From the NCBI GenBank assembly GCA_902802515.1, contig CADCMM010000016.1, forward strand, positions 1 to 47,588: a DNA stretch of 47,588 nt, in the 5' to 3' direction. Each line of letters begins with the position of its first letter. The first letter of the stretch is position 1. The notes under the pieces are model-generated. The model was not told the origin of the DNA. It did not search any database and saw only the letters and a program-made list of their open reading frames with translations. This document shows, in pieces, positions 25,460-32,241 of this stretch. The translations under genes were made by a program, and so were the position numbers. The DNA is from an uncultured Lachnospiraceae bacterium. Lineage in GTDB: Bacteria; Bacillota; Clostridia; Lachnospirales; Lachnospiraceae.

Positions 25460-25682
25460 TTATGCTAAGCAAAACGGAGGAAAGACATATGCCTACAGGA
25501 CGGAGGATAAATCCATCAAAGTAAATGATGTGGTGATGGTACCGCTGCCGAACGGTGATCCGAAACCTGCCATCGTTGCAGGTGTGGATATGCGCATCCT
25601 GGTCGATAGTTCTGTTGTACGGGTCAGTAACAAGAAAGAGAAGATGAAAAATGATAAGATAGCGAGGACTGAAGTATGCTGA
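25460..25682 (+). pseudogene. Orphan coding fragment after pglZ
   Basis: A frame overlapping the end of pglZ reads YAKQNGGKTYAYRTEDKSIK and VNDVVMVPLPNGDPKPAIV, ending IARTEVC. The KVGD-VVVP-type motif recalls small beta-barrel proteins of unknown function, but no plausible start or ribosome site precedes it and it is joined directly to pglZ. It occupies the place where brxL would be expected, so it probably marks another deletion junction. Confidence 0.45.
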
Positions 25683-26005
25683 TTGACTTTAACATGATAG
25701 ACGAGTTGACAATTCCAGGCATGAACGGTGGAACCGGAACTATGACTGCGAAGATGTATAACGACGATAGCTATCGCATCATTCCTACAATCATCCATTC
25801 GGGCGGTAGCATCGGCCTGCATGTGCAGGAATCAGGAGATGATGTGAACTACATTATTAGCGGGAAAGGAAGAGCAGTCTGCGGTGGGGCAGAAGAGGAA
25901 CTGAAGCCGGGGGTAATGCATATCTGTCCGAAAGGGTCAGAACACAGCATTATCAATACCGGAGATTCGGATCTGGTCATGCTGACTGTGGTTGTAAAGA
26001 AGTGA
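25676..26005 (+). CDS. Cupin-domain protein
   Basis: The 109-residue single-domain cupin has motif 1 around IHSGGSIGLHVQESGDDVNYIISG (key residues G, H, E) and motif 2 around PKGSEHSIINTGD (P, H, N). Such small cupins bind a metal and a small ligand such as a sugar or carboxylate; no reaction can be assigned. It overlaps the preceding fragment and ends just before the flavodoxin gene, forming a three- or four-gene unit with flavodoxin, histidine phosphatase and a broken VOC gene. Confidence 0.85.
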   Translation: MLIDFNMIDELTIPGMNGGTGTMTAKMYNDDSYRIIPTIIHSGGSIGLHVQESGDDVNYIISGKGRAVCGGAEEELKPGVMHICPKGSEHSIINTGDSDLVMLTVVVKK

Positions 26006-26034
26006 ATGCGATGAAGGATATAAAGGAGCGACGT

Positions 26035-26475
26035 ATGAGCACATTAATTACTTATTTCAGCGCGGAAGCGGGTACCACAGCTAAGGTCGCGAAGGATCTG
26101 GCTGCAAAGCTTGGCGCAAACATTTTCGAGATCAAACCCGAGAAACCGTATACGAATGCGGATCTGAACTGGAAGAATCCTTTGGCAAGATGCAACAGAG
26201 AGAAACTCGGTAAGAAGGATGTCCCGGTTGCAGGCAGAATCGATAATTTGTCAGACTACGATACAGTATATATCGGGTTCCCTATTTGGTACGGAGCTGC
26301 ACCTAATGTAGTGAATACCTTCTGTAAGGGATACGACTGGAGCGGGATTACGATACATGCTTTTGCTACATCAGGCGGCAGCGGTATTGGGAAGACAGCA
26401 GAGAAGCTTAGACCATATGTAGAGGGCGCAGCCTCTGTGGACGCTAAACTCGTTCACAGTGCGAATGAACTATGA
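26035..26475 (+). CDS. Flavodoxin-family protein
   Basis: I chose ATG 26035 for its AAGGAGCG site; a frame from 26002 is longer by 11 residues. It reads LITYFSAEAGTTAKVAKDLA (FMN phosphate loop), DTVYIGFPIWYGAAPNVVNTF and HAFATSGGSGIG, the flavodoxin_4 pattern with FMN-binding loops. It would act as a cytoplasmic FMN electron carrier or NAD(P)H-dependent reductase. Stop overlaps the phosphatase start (ATGA). Confidence 0.88.
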   Translation: MSTLITYFSAEAGTTAKVAKDLAAKLGANIFEIKPEKPYTNADLNWKNPLARCNREKLGKKDVPVAGRIDNLSDYDTVYIGFPIWYGAAPNVVNTFCKGYDWSGITIHAFATSGGSGIGKTAEKLRPYVEGAASVDAKLVHSANEL

Positions 26476-27035
26476 TCTATATCATTCGACATGGGAAAAC
26501 TGAACTGAACAAGAAAAACGTCCTTCAGGGCAGAAGCGATCATCCGCTGAATGACGAAGGGATCATGCAGGCGCAGGAAGCTGCCGCAAAGCTTCAGGGA
26601 GTCACCTTTGATCATGTATTCACCAGTCCCCTGATCAGAGCTATTCAGACAGCAGAGATCGTGGCAGAGGGAAAGGAACCTGTGATTGACGATCGTCTGA
26701 TCGAGATGGACTACGGTCCATATGAAGGATCCGACTTAAAGAACCCAAGTCCGGAAATCATTGCATTCTTCAGCGATTTCGTTCACAATCCTGCACCGGA
26801 AGGAATGGAACAGCTTTCCAGTGTGGTGACTCGGGCCGGAGAGTTTATCGAAAGTATCCGCGGACTCAAGGGAAATATCCTGATATCCACACATGCAATT
26901 GCCATGAAGGGTATCTTGGAATATCTCACGCCTGAATCCAAGGGAAGCTATTGGTCGAAGTATATCAGAAACTGTGCTGTTTATGTGGCTGAGAATGACG
27001 GCACTGATATTAGCGTGCCTGTGAAGCTGGAGTAG
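26472..27035 (+). CDS. Histidine phosphatase (phosphoglycerate mutase-like)
   Basis: The 187-residue protein opens with IYIIRHGKTELNKKNVLQGR, the RHG catalytic motif, then FTSPLIRAIQTAEIVAEG and DYGPYEGSD; the second catalytic His is in ILISTHAIAMKGIL. The family covers small-molecule phosphatases (for example on sugar phosphates or alpha-ribazole phosphate), and the substrate is not readable. Coupled to the flavodoxin gene. Confidence 0.88.
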   Translation: MIYIIRHGKTELNKKNVLQGRSDHPLNDEGIMQAQEAAAKLQGVTFDHVFTSPLIRAIQTAEIVAEGKEPVIDDRLIEMDYGPYEGSDLKNPSPEIIAFFSDFVHNPAPEGMEQLSSVVTRAGEFIESIRGLKGNILISTHAIAMKGILEYLTPESKGSYWSKYIRNCAVYVAENDGTDISVPVKLE

Positions 27036-27038
27036 AGT

Positions 27039-27216
27039 ATGAAACTAAGAAATGTACTGATCGTTACAAAGGACATTGAGCGTGCGAAGGCGTTCTACCA
27101 TGACCTCTTTGGCCTTGAGATGGTACTTAATAACGATGGCAATATGATCCTGACAGAAGGTTGTGCGGTTCTATGATCCCGATGGTAACCTGATCGAAGT
27201 CGGAACACCGATGTAA
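27039..27216 (+). pseudogene. VOC/glyoxalase-fold gene with internal deletion
   Basis: ATG 27039 lies 3 bp after the phosphatase stop and encodes MKLRNVLIVTKDIERAKAFY, then DLFGLEMVLNNDGNMILTEG. The frame then breaks at about 27160-27165, and another frame supplies the normal C-terminal end VRFYDPDGNLIEVGTPM. About 60 central residues are missing. Intact VOC proteins are about 120 residues; this one is dead. Confidence 0.85.
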
Positions 27217-27301
27217 AAAACGGGAGGTTTGTATGCAGCACATTAGTCCGGTTTTTCGCATTTGCTGCCGCAAGCGGCGCAAATGGCTCGCTACTCGCGT
27301 A

Positions 27302-27342
27302 AAAACCCCGTAAACGCGCGGCTTTCCGGGCATTTACGGGGC
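27302..27342 (-). terminator. Hairpin adjoining the right direct repeat
   Basis: CCCCGTAAA (27307-27315) pairs with TTTACGGGG (27334-27342). The A-run at 27302-27306 would be a T-run on the minus strand, so it can terminate minus-strand transcription. It occupies the same place relative to the direct repeat as the terminator at 17756-17800. Confidence 0.5.
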
Positions 27343-27343
27343 A

Positions 27344-27363
27344 TCAAGGGGAGGATAAGTAGT
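27344..27363. repeat. 20-bp direct repeat, right copy (candidate att site)
   Basis: ATCAAGGGGAGGATAAGTAG is identical to 17801-17820. It marks the right edge of the segment carrying the toxin-antitoxin and BREX remnants; chromosome-like genes resume after it. Confidence 0.55.
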
Positions 27364-27519
27364 ATTTTTATCATTTGTGCAGTTTCATTGAAGGGGGATT
27401 CAATGATACTTTGTCTCATCTGAGACTAATCTTAGTATAGGCAGATTTCAGAAATATATACAAACCCGGATCATATTTTAGTAAAAGAATAATTATTGTT
27501 GGCTATAAATAATTCCCCA

Positions 27520-27548
27520 TTGAAAAATCACTTCTAATACGGTATAAT
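27520..27548 (+). promoter_or_regulatory. Promoter of the SEC-C gene
   Basis: TTGAAA (27520-27525), 17-bp spacer, TATAAT (27543-27548), about 40 bp before the start codon. Confidence 0.75.
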
Positions 27549-27588
27549 AGCCAGATAGAATTTAAGAAACAAAGGATGGTAAAGAAAA

Positions 27589-28092
27589 ATGGCTTTATTA
27601 CAGGAATGGAGAGATGTTGCTTACTCTCAGACAACCGATAAGAAGCAGATGCAGCAGTTCTGGTCAGAGTACTTTCTGATCGAGAAAGGGATTTATGAAA
27701 AACTGCTGAGCAATCCGGACGAGGTAGTATCCGGCACCGTGAAGGAGCTGGCAGAAAAATATGAGATTTCCGTGCAGACCATGACCGGTTTCCTGGACGG
27801 TATCAATGACAGCCTGAAAGAGCAAAATCCCATTGAGGAGATGACGGAAGACACCGTAGTGAATCTGGGATTTGACAAGGAACTGCTCTACAAGAACATG
27901 GTGGACGCCAAGGCGGACTGGCTGTATGAGCTGCCGATGTGGGACGAGATCTTCGATGCGGAGACAAAGAAAAATCTTTATAAAGAAGCAAAGAAGATGA
28001 ACACCATCGTAAAGGGTAAGAAGATCGGCAGAAACGATCCATGTCCCTGCGGTAGTGGAAAGAAATACAAATATTGCTGTGGAAGAAATTGA
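27589..28092 (+). CDS. SEC-C metal-binding motif protein
   Basis: The 167-residue protein ends with the SEC-C zinc motif [20 protein letters not shown] (CxCx8CC), as in SecA and YecA. The first ~140 residues are a helical domain ([32 protein letters not shown]) of the type found in many Lachnospiraceae SEC-C proteins. The motif may bind ribosomes or partner proteins; the function is unknown. ATG 27589 follows AAAGGATGG. Confidence 0.88.
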   Translation: MALLQEWRDVAYSQTTDKKQMQQFWSEYFLIEKGIYEKLLSNPDEVVSGTVKELAEKYEISVQTMTGFLDGINDSLKEQNPIEEMTEDTVVNLGFDKELLYKNMVDAKADWLYELPMWDEIFDAETKKNLYKEAKKMNTIVKGKKIGRNDPCPCGSGKKYKYCCGRN

Positions 28093-28146
28093 TGATTTGG
28101 GCTGCCGGAGTTGTTTTGGCAGTCCTTTTTAGTAGGGAGGCCGAAT

Positions 28147-28932
28147 ATGAGAAAGCGGGCGGAAGAAGGGAGCAGTAAGAGCGTGGGAGCAGGGATTTGT
28201 ATGGCGGCCGGACTGATCTGTCTGGTTTACTATTTGGTTATTGTGACATATGCCGGGATCACGGCGGATTTTGCCTGGATCTGGCTGGCGTTTGCGGCGT
28301 TTTTGGGCATTGGAGTATTCTGTTTTTCGTATGGAAAGCGGCATCCGGGATTCTTCCCGGTATGGCTGCGCTGGTGTGTGCTGGCGGTGGTGCTTGCCGG
28401 TTTCATCGTATTCCTTCTTCTCTGCAAAAATGTGGTGAGCGGTATGAGGAGCAGTGGGAGCGCGGATCTGGACTACGTAGTGGTGCTGGGAGCTCAGGTT
28501 AAGGGTGAGGCGCCGTCAAAGGCTCTGGGGAAGCGTCTGCAGAAGGCGCTGGAATACGCGCAGGCAAACCCTGACGCCATTCTGATCCTGTCGGGAGGTC
28601 AGGGACCAGGGGAAGAGATCACAGAGGCGGAATGTATGAGGCGCTATCTCACAGAGCGGGGTATCCCAAAGGAGCGGCTCATTTTGGAAGAGACTTCCAC
28701 CAGCACAAAAGAAAATCTGGAGCTTTCCGATGCGCTGACGGGATGCGGGAAGAAACGGACAGGTATTCTTTCCAACAATTTCCATGTTTACCGGGCAGTT
28801 TTGCTGGCACAGAAGCTTGGCTATGAGCATGCGGAGGGGATCGCCGCGGCTTCCGATCCGCTGATGCAGGTACATTATGTGGTGCGGGAGGCGGCAGCGC
28901 TGCTGAAAGAGAAACTCATGGGAAACATATAG
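28147..28932 (+). CDS. YdcF/SanA-like (DUF218) membrane protein
   Basis: I chose ATG 28147 for the GTAGGGAGG site; an upstream in-frame TTG at 28111 lies within the preceding spacer. Three or four N-terminal membrane helices (residues ~15-105) precede a DUF218 domain with VVLGAQVKGEAPSKALGKRL, AILILSGGQGPGEEITEAE and LEETSTSTKENLELS, ending with NNFHVYRAVLLAQKLG. ElyC/SanA relatives affect envelope precursor and lipid carrier metabolism. The exact reaction is unknown. Confidence 0.85.
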   Translation: MRKRAEEGSSKSVGAGICMAAGLICLVYYLVIVTYAGITADFAWIWLAFAAFLGIGVFCFSYGKRHPGFFPVWLRWCVLAVVLAGFIVFLLLCKNVVSGMRSSGSADLDYVVVLGAQVKGEAPSKALGKRLQKALEYAQANPDAILILSGGQGPGEEITEAECMRRYLTERGIPKERLILEETSTSTKENLELSDALTGCGKKRTGILSNNFHVYRAVLLAQKLGYEHAEGIAAASDPLMQVHYVVREAAALLKEKLMGNI

Positions 28933-28943
28933 TTAAAAAGTAC

Positions 28944-28972
28944 TTGCACTTCTTTCTGCAATCGGGTAATAT
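28944..28972 (+). promoter_or_regulatory. Promoter of the SsuABC-type transporter operon
   Basis: TTGCAC (28944-28949), 17-bp spacer, TAATAT (28967-28972), about 54 bp before the permease start. Confidence 0.7.
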
Positions 28973-29025
28973 AGTGATGCTGTAACGCATTAGCGGAGTA
29001 AAGCAAAGTAAGGCGGTATAGTCAA

Positions 29026-29811
29026 ATGCAGTATAAAAATCGCAGCAGAAGAATTGAAAAAGCACTTTCATTTATCTGTTTTTTCCTGATCATCGGATTT
29101 TGGTGTCTGGCCTCTTACGGGGGCTGGGTAAGTGAAGTCTTTCTTCCGACTCCCACCTCTGTCCTGAAAAAAATTGCCTCTATGGCGCAGGACGGATCTT
29201 TGTGGGCAAACTGTTGGGAGTCTACCTCACGGGTACTGATCGGTTGGATCTGGTCCGTGATCGTTGCGCTTCCCCTGGGAATGCTGATGGCAAATTCCCG
29301 CAAGGTTTCGGCGTTTGTTCAGCCCATTATCGAATTTGCCAGGTATCTTCCAGTGGTGGCTCTTGTGCCCCTGACGCTTTTGTATCTGGGCATAGATGAG
29401 ACTCAGAAATATACCATCATTTTTCTGGGAACGTTTTTTCAGCTTGTACTGATGGTATGTGATACGGTATCCAGTGTCGATAAGAATATCATCAACGCGG
29501 CGTCGACTCTGGGAGCGAATCGCTGGCAGGTGTATAAGGAAGTGATCTTCCCGGCATCCCTTCCCGGATTAATGGATGATTTCCGGCTGACTATCGGCTG
29601 GGCCTGGACCTATCTCGTTGTGGCGGAGATGATCGCGGCCAGCAACGGACTTGGCTATATTATTTTGAAATCACAGCGCTATCTGGCAACGGATACTATT
29701 TTTGCCGGATTAATATTGATCGGTCTGATCGGCCTTCTGACGGACTTTTTGTTCCGTCTGCTAAGCAGGATCGTGGCTCCGTGGCAGGAGCGGCTGACGG
29801 ACACAAAGTAA
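29026..29811 (+). CDS. ABC transporter permease, nitrate/sulfonate/taurine class
   Basis: The 261-residue permease of the SsuC/TauC/NrtB type has about six membrane helices. The EAA coupling loop is AASTLGANRWQVYKEVIFPA followed by SLPGLMDDFRLTIGWAW. The ribosome site is AAGGCGG before ATG 29026. It works with the ATPase at 29935 and binding protein at 30849. Substrate class only; it could carry sulfonates, nitrate-like anions or thiamine-precursor-like molecules. Confidence 0.9.
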   Translation: MQYKNRSRRIEKALSFICFFLIIGFWCLASYGGWVSEVFLPTPTSVLKKIASMAQDGSLWANCWESTSRVLIGWIWSVIVALPLGMLMANSRKVSAFVQPIIEFARYLPVVALVPLTLLYLGIDETQKYTIIFLGTFFQLVLMVCDTVSSVDKNIINAASTLGANRWQVYKEVIFPASLPGLMDDFRLTIGWAWTYLVVAEMIAASNGLGYIILKSQRYLATDTIFAGLILIGLIGLLTDFLFRLLSRIVAPWQERLTDTK

Positions 29812-29831
29812 TTTGGCATATTATGATGTAA

Positions 29832-29885
29832 GGGTCAAAAGCCCACTTTGCGGAGCTTGCTCCGGCAAATGTGGGGTTGGGACCC
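29832..29885. repeat. Nested palindromic element between permease and ATPase genes
   Basis: GGGTC (29832-29836) pairs with GACCC (29881-29885); inside, CCCACTTTGC pairs with GGCAAATGTGGG and the tip is GGAGC-tt-GCTCC. The surrounding operon is otherwise tight, so this 54-bp block looks inserted or acts as an intercistronic mRNA stabiliser or processing site. Confidence 0.6.
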
Positions 29886-29934
29886 ACTAAACATGAGCAA
29901 GTAGCCACGTTAGGTAGAAGGTAAGAGAGGATCC

Positions 29935-30738
29935 ATGAGGGAAAAGGATACGAATAGAAAAATCAAACTTAGTGTGCGAAATCTGACCCGCACATACGAG
30001 GAGACGAATGAACCGGTGGAGGCGCTGAGGGATGTGAATCTGGAGGTGGCCGAATCGGAGTTTGTGATGATCGTGGGGCCGTCCGGATGCGGGAAAACAA
30101 CGCTGATCAATATCATTGGCGGACTGGATCACGCGACGCGGGGAGAGGTTCTGCTGGATGGCAGGGCGGTGTCCGGCCCCGGAGCCGACAGGGGGATGGT
30201 ATTTCAGGGATACAGCCTGTTCCCCTGGCTGACTGTCAGGAAAAATGTGGAGTTTGGACTGAAGATGAAAGGAGTCTCCAAAGCGGAGAGGGCGCGGCAG
30301 TCACAAAAATATATTGAACTGGTGGGGCTTACCGGATTTGAGGATGCGCTTCCCAGACAGCTGTCTGGAGGAATGAAGCAGCGCGTGGCGATTGCCCGCA
30401 CCCTGGCAAATGAGCCGGAAGTGCTTCTGATGGATGAACCTTTCGGCGCCCTGGATGCCCAGACAAGGGTAGTCATGCAGGAGCTTCTGGCAGATATCAG
30501 CCGCCGAACCGGGACAACGATCCTTTTTATTACCCATGATATCGATGAGGCAGTGCTTCTGGGAGACCGGATCTATGTGATGAGCCGCCGCCCCGGAACT
30601 ATCAGGGATGTGCTGACCGTCAATATTCCGGGAGAGCGCAGCCACAATTCTCTGGTTTTGCCGGAATTTCTGGACACAAAAAAGAAGATCATGGACATGC
30701 TCTGGCAGGAGAGCAATGACGCGGCGCTGGATCGGTAG
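29935..30738 (+). CDS. ABC transporter ATP-binding protein, SsuB/TauB class
   Basis: The 267-residue ATPase has Walker A GPSGCGKTT, Q-loop VFQGYSLFPWL, signature [16 protein letters not shown], Walker B VLLMDEPFGALD and H-loop FITHDIDEA. The phrase GYSLFPWLTV is typical of nitrate/sulfonate/taurine importers. ATG 29935 follows AGAGAGGAT. Middle gene of the operon. Confidence 0.92.
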   Translation: MREKDTNRKIKLSVRNLTRTYEETNEPVEALRDVNLEVAESEFVMIVGPSGCGKTTLINIIGGLDHATRGEVLLDGRAVSGPGADRGMVFQGYSLFPWLTVRKNVEFGLKMKGVSKAERARQSQKYIELVGLTGFEDALPRQLSGGMKQRVAIARTLANEPEVLLMDEPFGALDAQTRVVMQELLADISRRTGTTILFITHDIDEAVLLGDRIYVMSRRPGTIRDVLTVNIPGERSHNSLVLPEFLDTKKKIMDMLWQESNDAALDR

Positions 30739-30848
30739 CCGGGAAAAACTTTTATGAATAAGAGGCTGATCTGCCTGTAGGCCGTATTATGAGCAGGTGA
30801 CACGGAATATACGCGTACTGATAAAAGGACACAAGGAGGATGATATTT

Positions 30849-31820
30849 ATGAAGAAATTAAAACTTGCAGCAATGGTACTGAGTGCGGCGATACTTGCCC
30901 CTGCGGCCAGCGCGTATGCCGCGGAGACAAAAGATGTAACCATGGCATTCTGCACCTGGACCGGTTACGCGCCCATGTTTATCGCGAAGGAACTCGGATA
31001 TTTTGAGGAAGCCGGGATCAACATGGACATTCAGGTAATTGAGGATGAATCCACTTACGCGGCTTTGATCACCAGAGGCAGCGTTCAGTTTTTGGCTACT
31101 GCCCAGGATCCTAATATTAAAATGTACGGAAATGGGGCGGACTGCCGCTTTGTGCTCACCATGGACGCATCCGTGGGAGCGGACGGACTGGTAGCCACCG
31201 GCGATATTGAGACGCTGGATGACCTGGCCGGGAAAACCCTTGCTCTTGATAAGTCGGCATCTTCTTATTACTTCTTCCTGACCGCTCTTGAAGCGGGAAG
31301 TTCTCTGACGGAGGAGGATATCCGGGTGAGTGATATGAGCGACACCACAGAAGCAGGTCTCGCGTTTATGGGAGGCTCAGTGGATGCGGCGATCATGTGG
31401 GAACCGGAGCTCTCAGAAGCGCTGGAAAGCGTAGATGGCGCTCATGCATTGGTGACCAGCGCGGATTATCCGGATACTATTCTGGACTCTTTGGTGGTGA
31501 ACACTGCTTATGCACAGGAGAATCCGGATGTAGTTGCAGCGGTGGAAGAGGCATGGTACAAAGCAGTCGATTTCCTGAAGGAGAACCCGGAGGAAGCGTA
31601 TGAACTGATGGCCGGCGGTTTTGAGGAAGTTACCGCAGAAGACATTGCCAGCGATGTGGAAGGTCTTGAGTTCTATGGAAGAGAAGAAAACGCAAAACTT
31701 AATGATGCGGACAGCGAGCGCTCCATCTACAAGATCAGCCAGGATATGGCAGATTTCTGGATGGCAAAGGGCGAGTGCAAGACGGATGATCTCACAGATT
31801 TCTTTGCCCTGATAAAATAG
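30849..31820 (+). CDS. ABC transporter substrate-binding protein, SsuA/NMT1-like
   Basis: I chose ATG 30849 (AAGGAGG nine bases upstream; ATG 30840 overlaps the site). The signal peptide is MKKLKLAAMVLSAAILAPAA...AYA-A, type I. The mature part has VTMAFCTWTGYAPMFIAKEL, GYFEEAGINMDIQVIEDEST and GSVDAAIMWEPELSEAL, the NMT1/SsuA two-lobe pattern in which the aromatic W-T-G-Y loop contacts ligand. It is secreted and, having no lipobox, probably held by the permease or by retained signal sequence. Last gene of the operon; the ligand is unknown. Confidence 0.9.
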   Translation: MKKLKLAAMVLSAAILAPAASAYAAETKDVTMAFCTWTGYAPMFIAKELGYFEEAGINMDIQVIEDESTYAALITRGSVQFLATAQDPNIKMYGNGADCRFVLTMDASVGADGLVATGDIETLDDLAGKTLALDKSASSYYFFLTALEAGSSLTEEDIRVSDMSDTTEAGLAFMGGSVDAAIMWEPELSEALESVDGAHALVTSADYPDTILDSLVVNTAYAQENPDVVAAVEEAWYKAVDFLKENPEEAYELMAGGFEEVTAEDIASDVEGLEFYGREENAKLNDADSERSIYKISQDMADFWMAKGECKTDDLTDFFALIK

Positions 31821-31833
31821 AAAAAACAGGGGC

Positions 31834-31863
31834 TTGACTTTTTCTGTACTCGGGATATATGAT
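31834..31863 (+). promoter_or_regulatory. thrS promoter
   Basis: TTGACT (31834-31839) precedes TATATGAT (31856-31863); the spacer is 16-18 bp depending on the -10 register. It drives the T-box leader. Confidence 0.65.
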
Positions 31864-31865
31864 AG

Positions 31866-32128
31866 AGAGAAGTAGAGAAAGCGTTGAAGAGAAGAGTAGG
31901 ATGCGGAAACATTCAGAGAGAGGGACATAAGCTGAGAGTTCCTTATGCGGAAACATTTGAAGACCACCTCCAAGCGGCCCTAATCCGGCACGGTGACTCC
32001 GTTATCGTCGAATGAAGTGGTTATCGCAGTTCGTTGATGGATGTTGACGGCTGTGACAGCAATGAGGGTGGAACCGCGCGAAGATATGCGTCCCTTCTGA
32101 CAGGTATTTCTTGTCGGAAGGGATTTTT
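31866..32128 (+). ncRNA. T-box riboswitch, threonine type
   Basis: The defining T-box sequence AGGGTGGAACCGCG is at 32065-32078. Upstream lies a long Stem I region with AGTAGGATG and a candidate specifier ACC (Thr) at 31963-31965 in the context GAAGACCACCTCC. The antiterminator is followed by the terminator at 32091-32127. Uncharged tRNA-Thr should stabilise the antiterminator and allow thrS expression. The specifier is my reading of the loop; thrS downstream supports it. Confidence 0.92.
32091..32128 (+). terminator. T-box terminator stem
   Basis: TCCCTTCTGACAGG...(T)TGTCGGAAGGGA forms a long stem followed by TTTTTT. It competes with the antiterminator containing the T-box bases. Confidence 0.85.
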
Positions 32129-32156
32129 TATGCGCACGCCCGCGTATGGAAATTTT

Positions 32157-32213
32157 TCGGCTTATGCCGAACGCAGGCGGCGCGGCGAGTAGGGGAAAGG
32201 AACCCCTACTCGA
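32157..32213. repeat. Two perfect hairpins between the T-box terminator and thrS
   Basis: TTCGGC-ttat-GCCGAA (32157-32172) and CGAGTAGGGG-aaaggaa-CCCCTACTCG (32187-32213) lie in about 110 nt of extra leader after the terminator and before the ribosome site. T-box terminators are usually followed closely by the gene, so this block may be an inserted repeat or a second control element. Confidence 0.6.
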
Positions 32214-32241
32214 TCACGTTTTTAATAAGGAGGAAACGAAC

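Larger units (their letters stand above)
27217..27588. other. Non-coding end of the accessory segment
   Basis: Contents are a hairpin CATTTGC-t-GCCGC-aa-GCGGC-GCAAATG (27259-27285), a hairpin CCCCGTAAA...TTTACGGGG (27307-27342) and the right 20-bp direct repeat. These are followed by AT-rich sequence and the promoter of the SEC-C gene. I see no gene. Confidence 0.6.

Noticed and set aside
32146..32241. N-terminal extension of threonyl-tRNA synthetase
   Set aside because: The extension translates the leader hairpins; the AAGGAGGAA site and the TGS domain both begin at ATG 32242.
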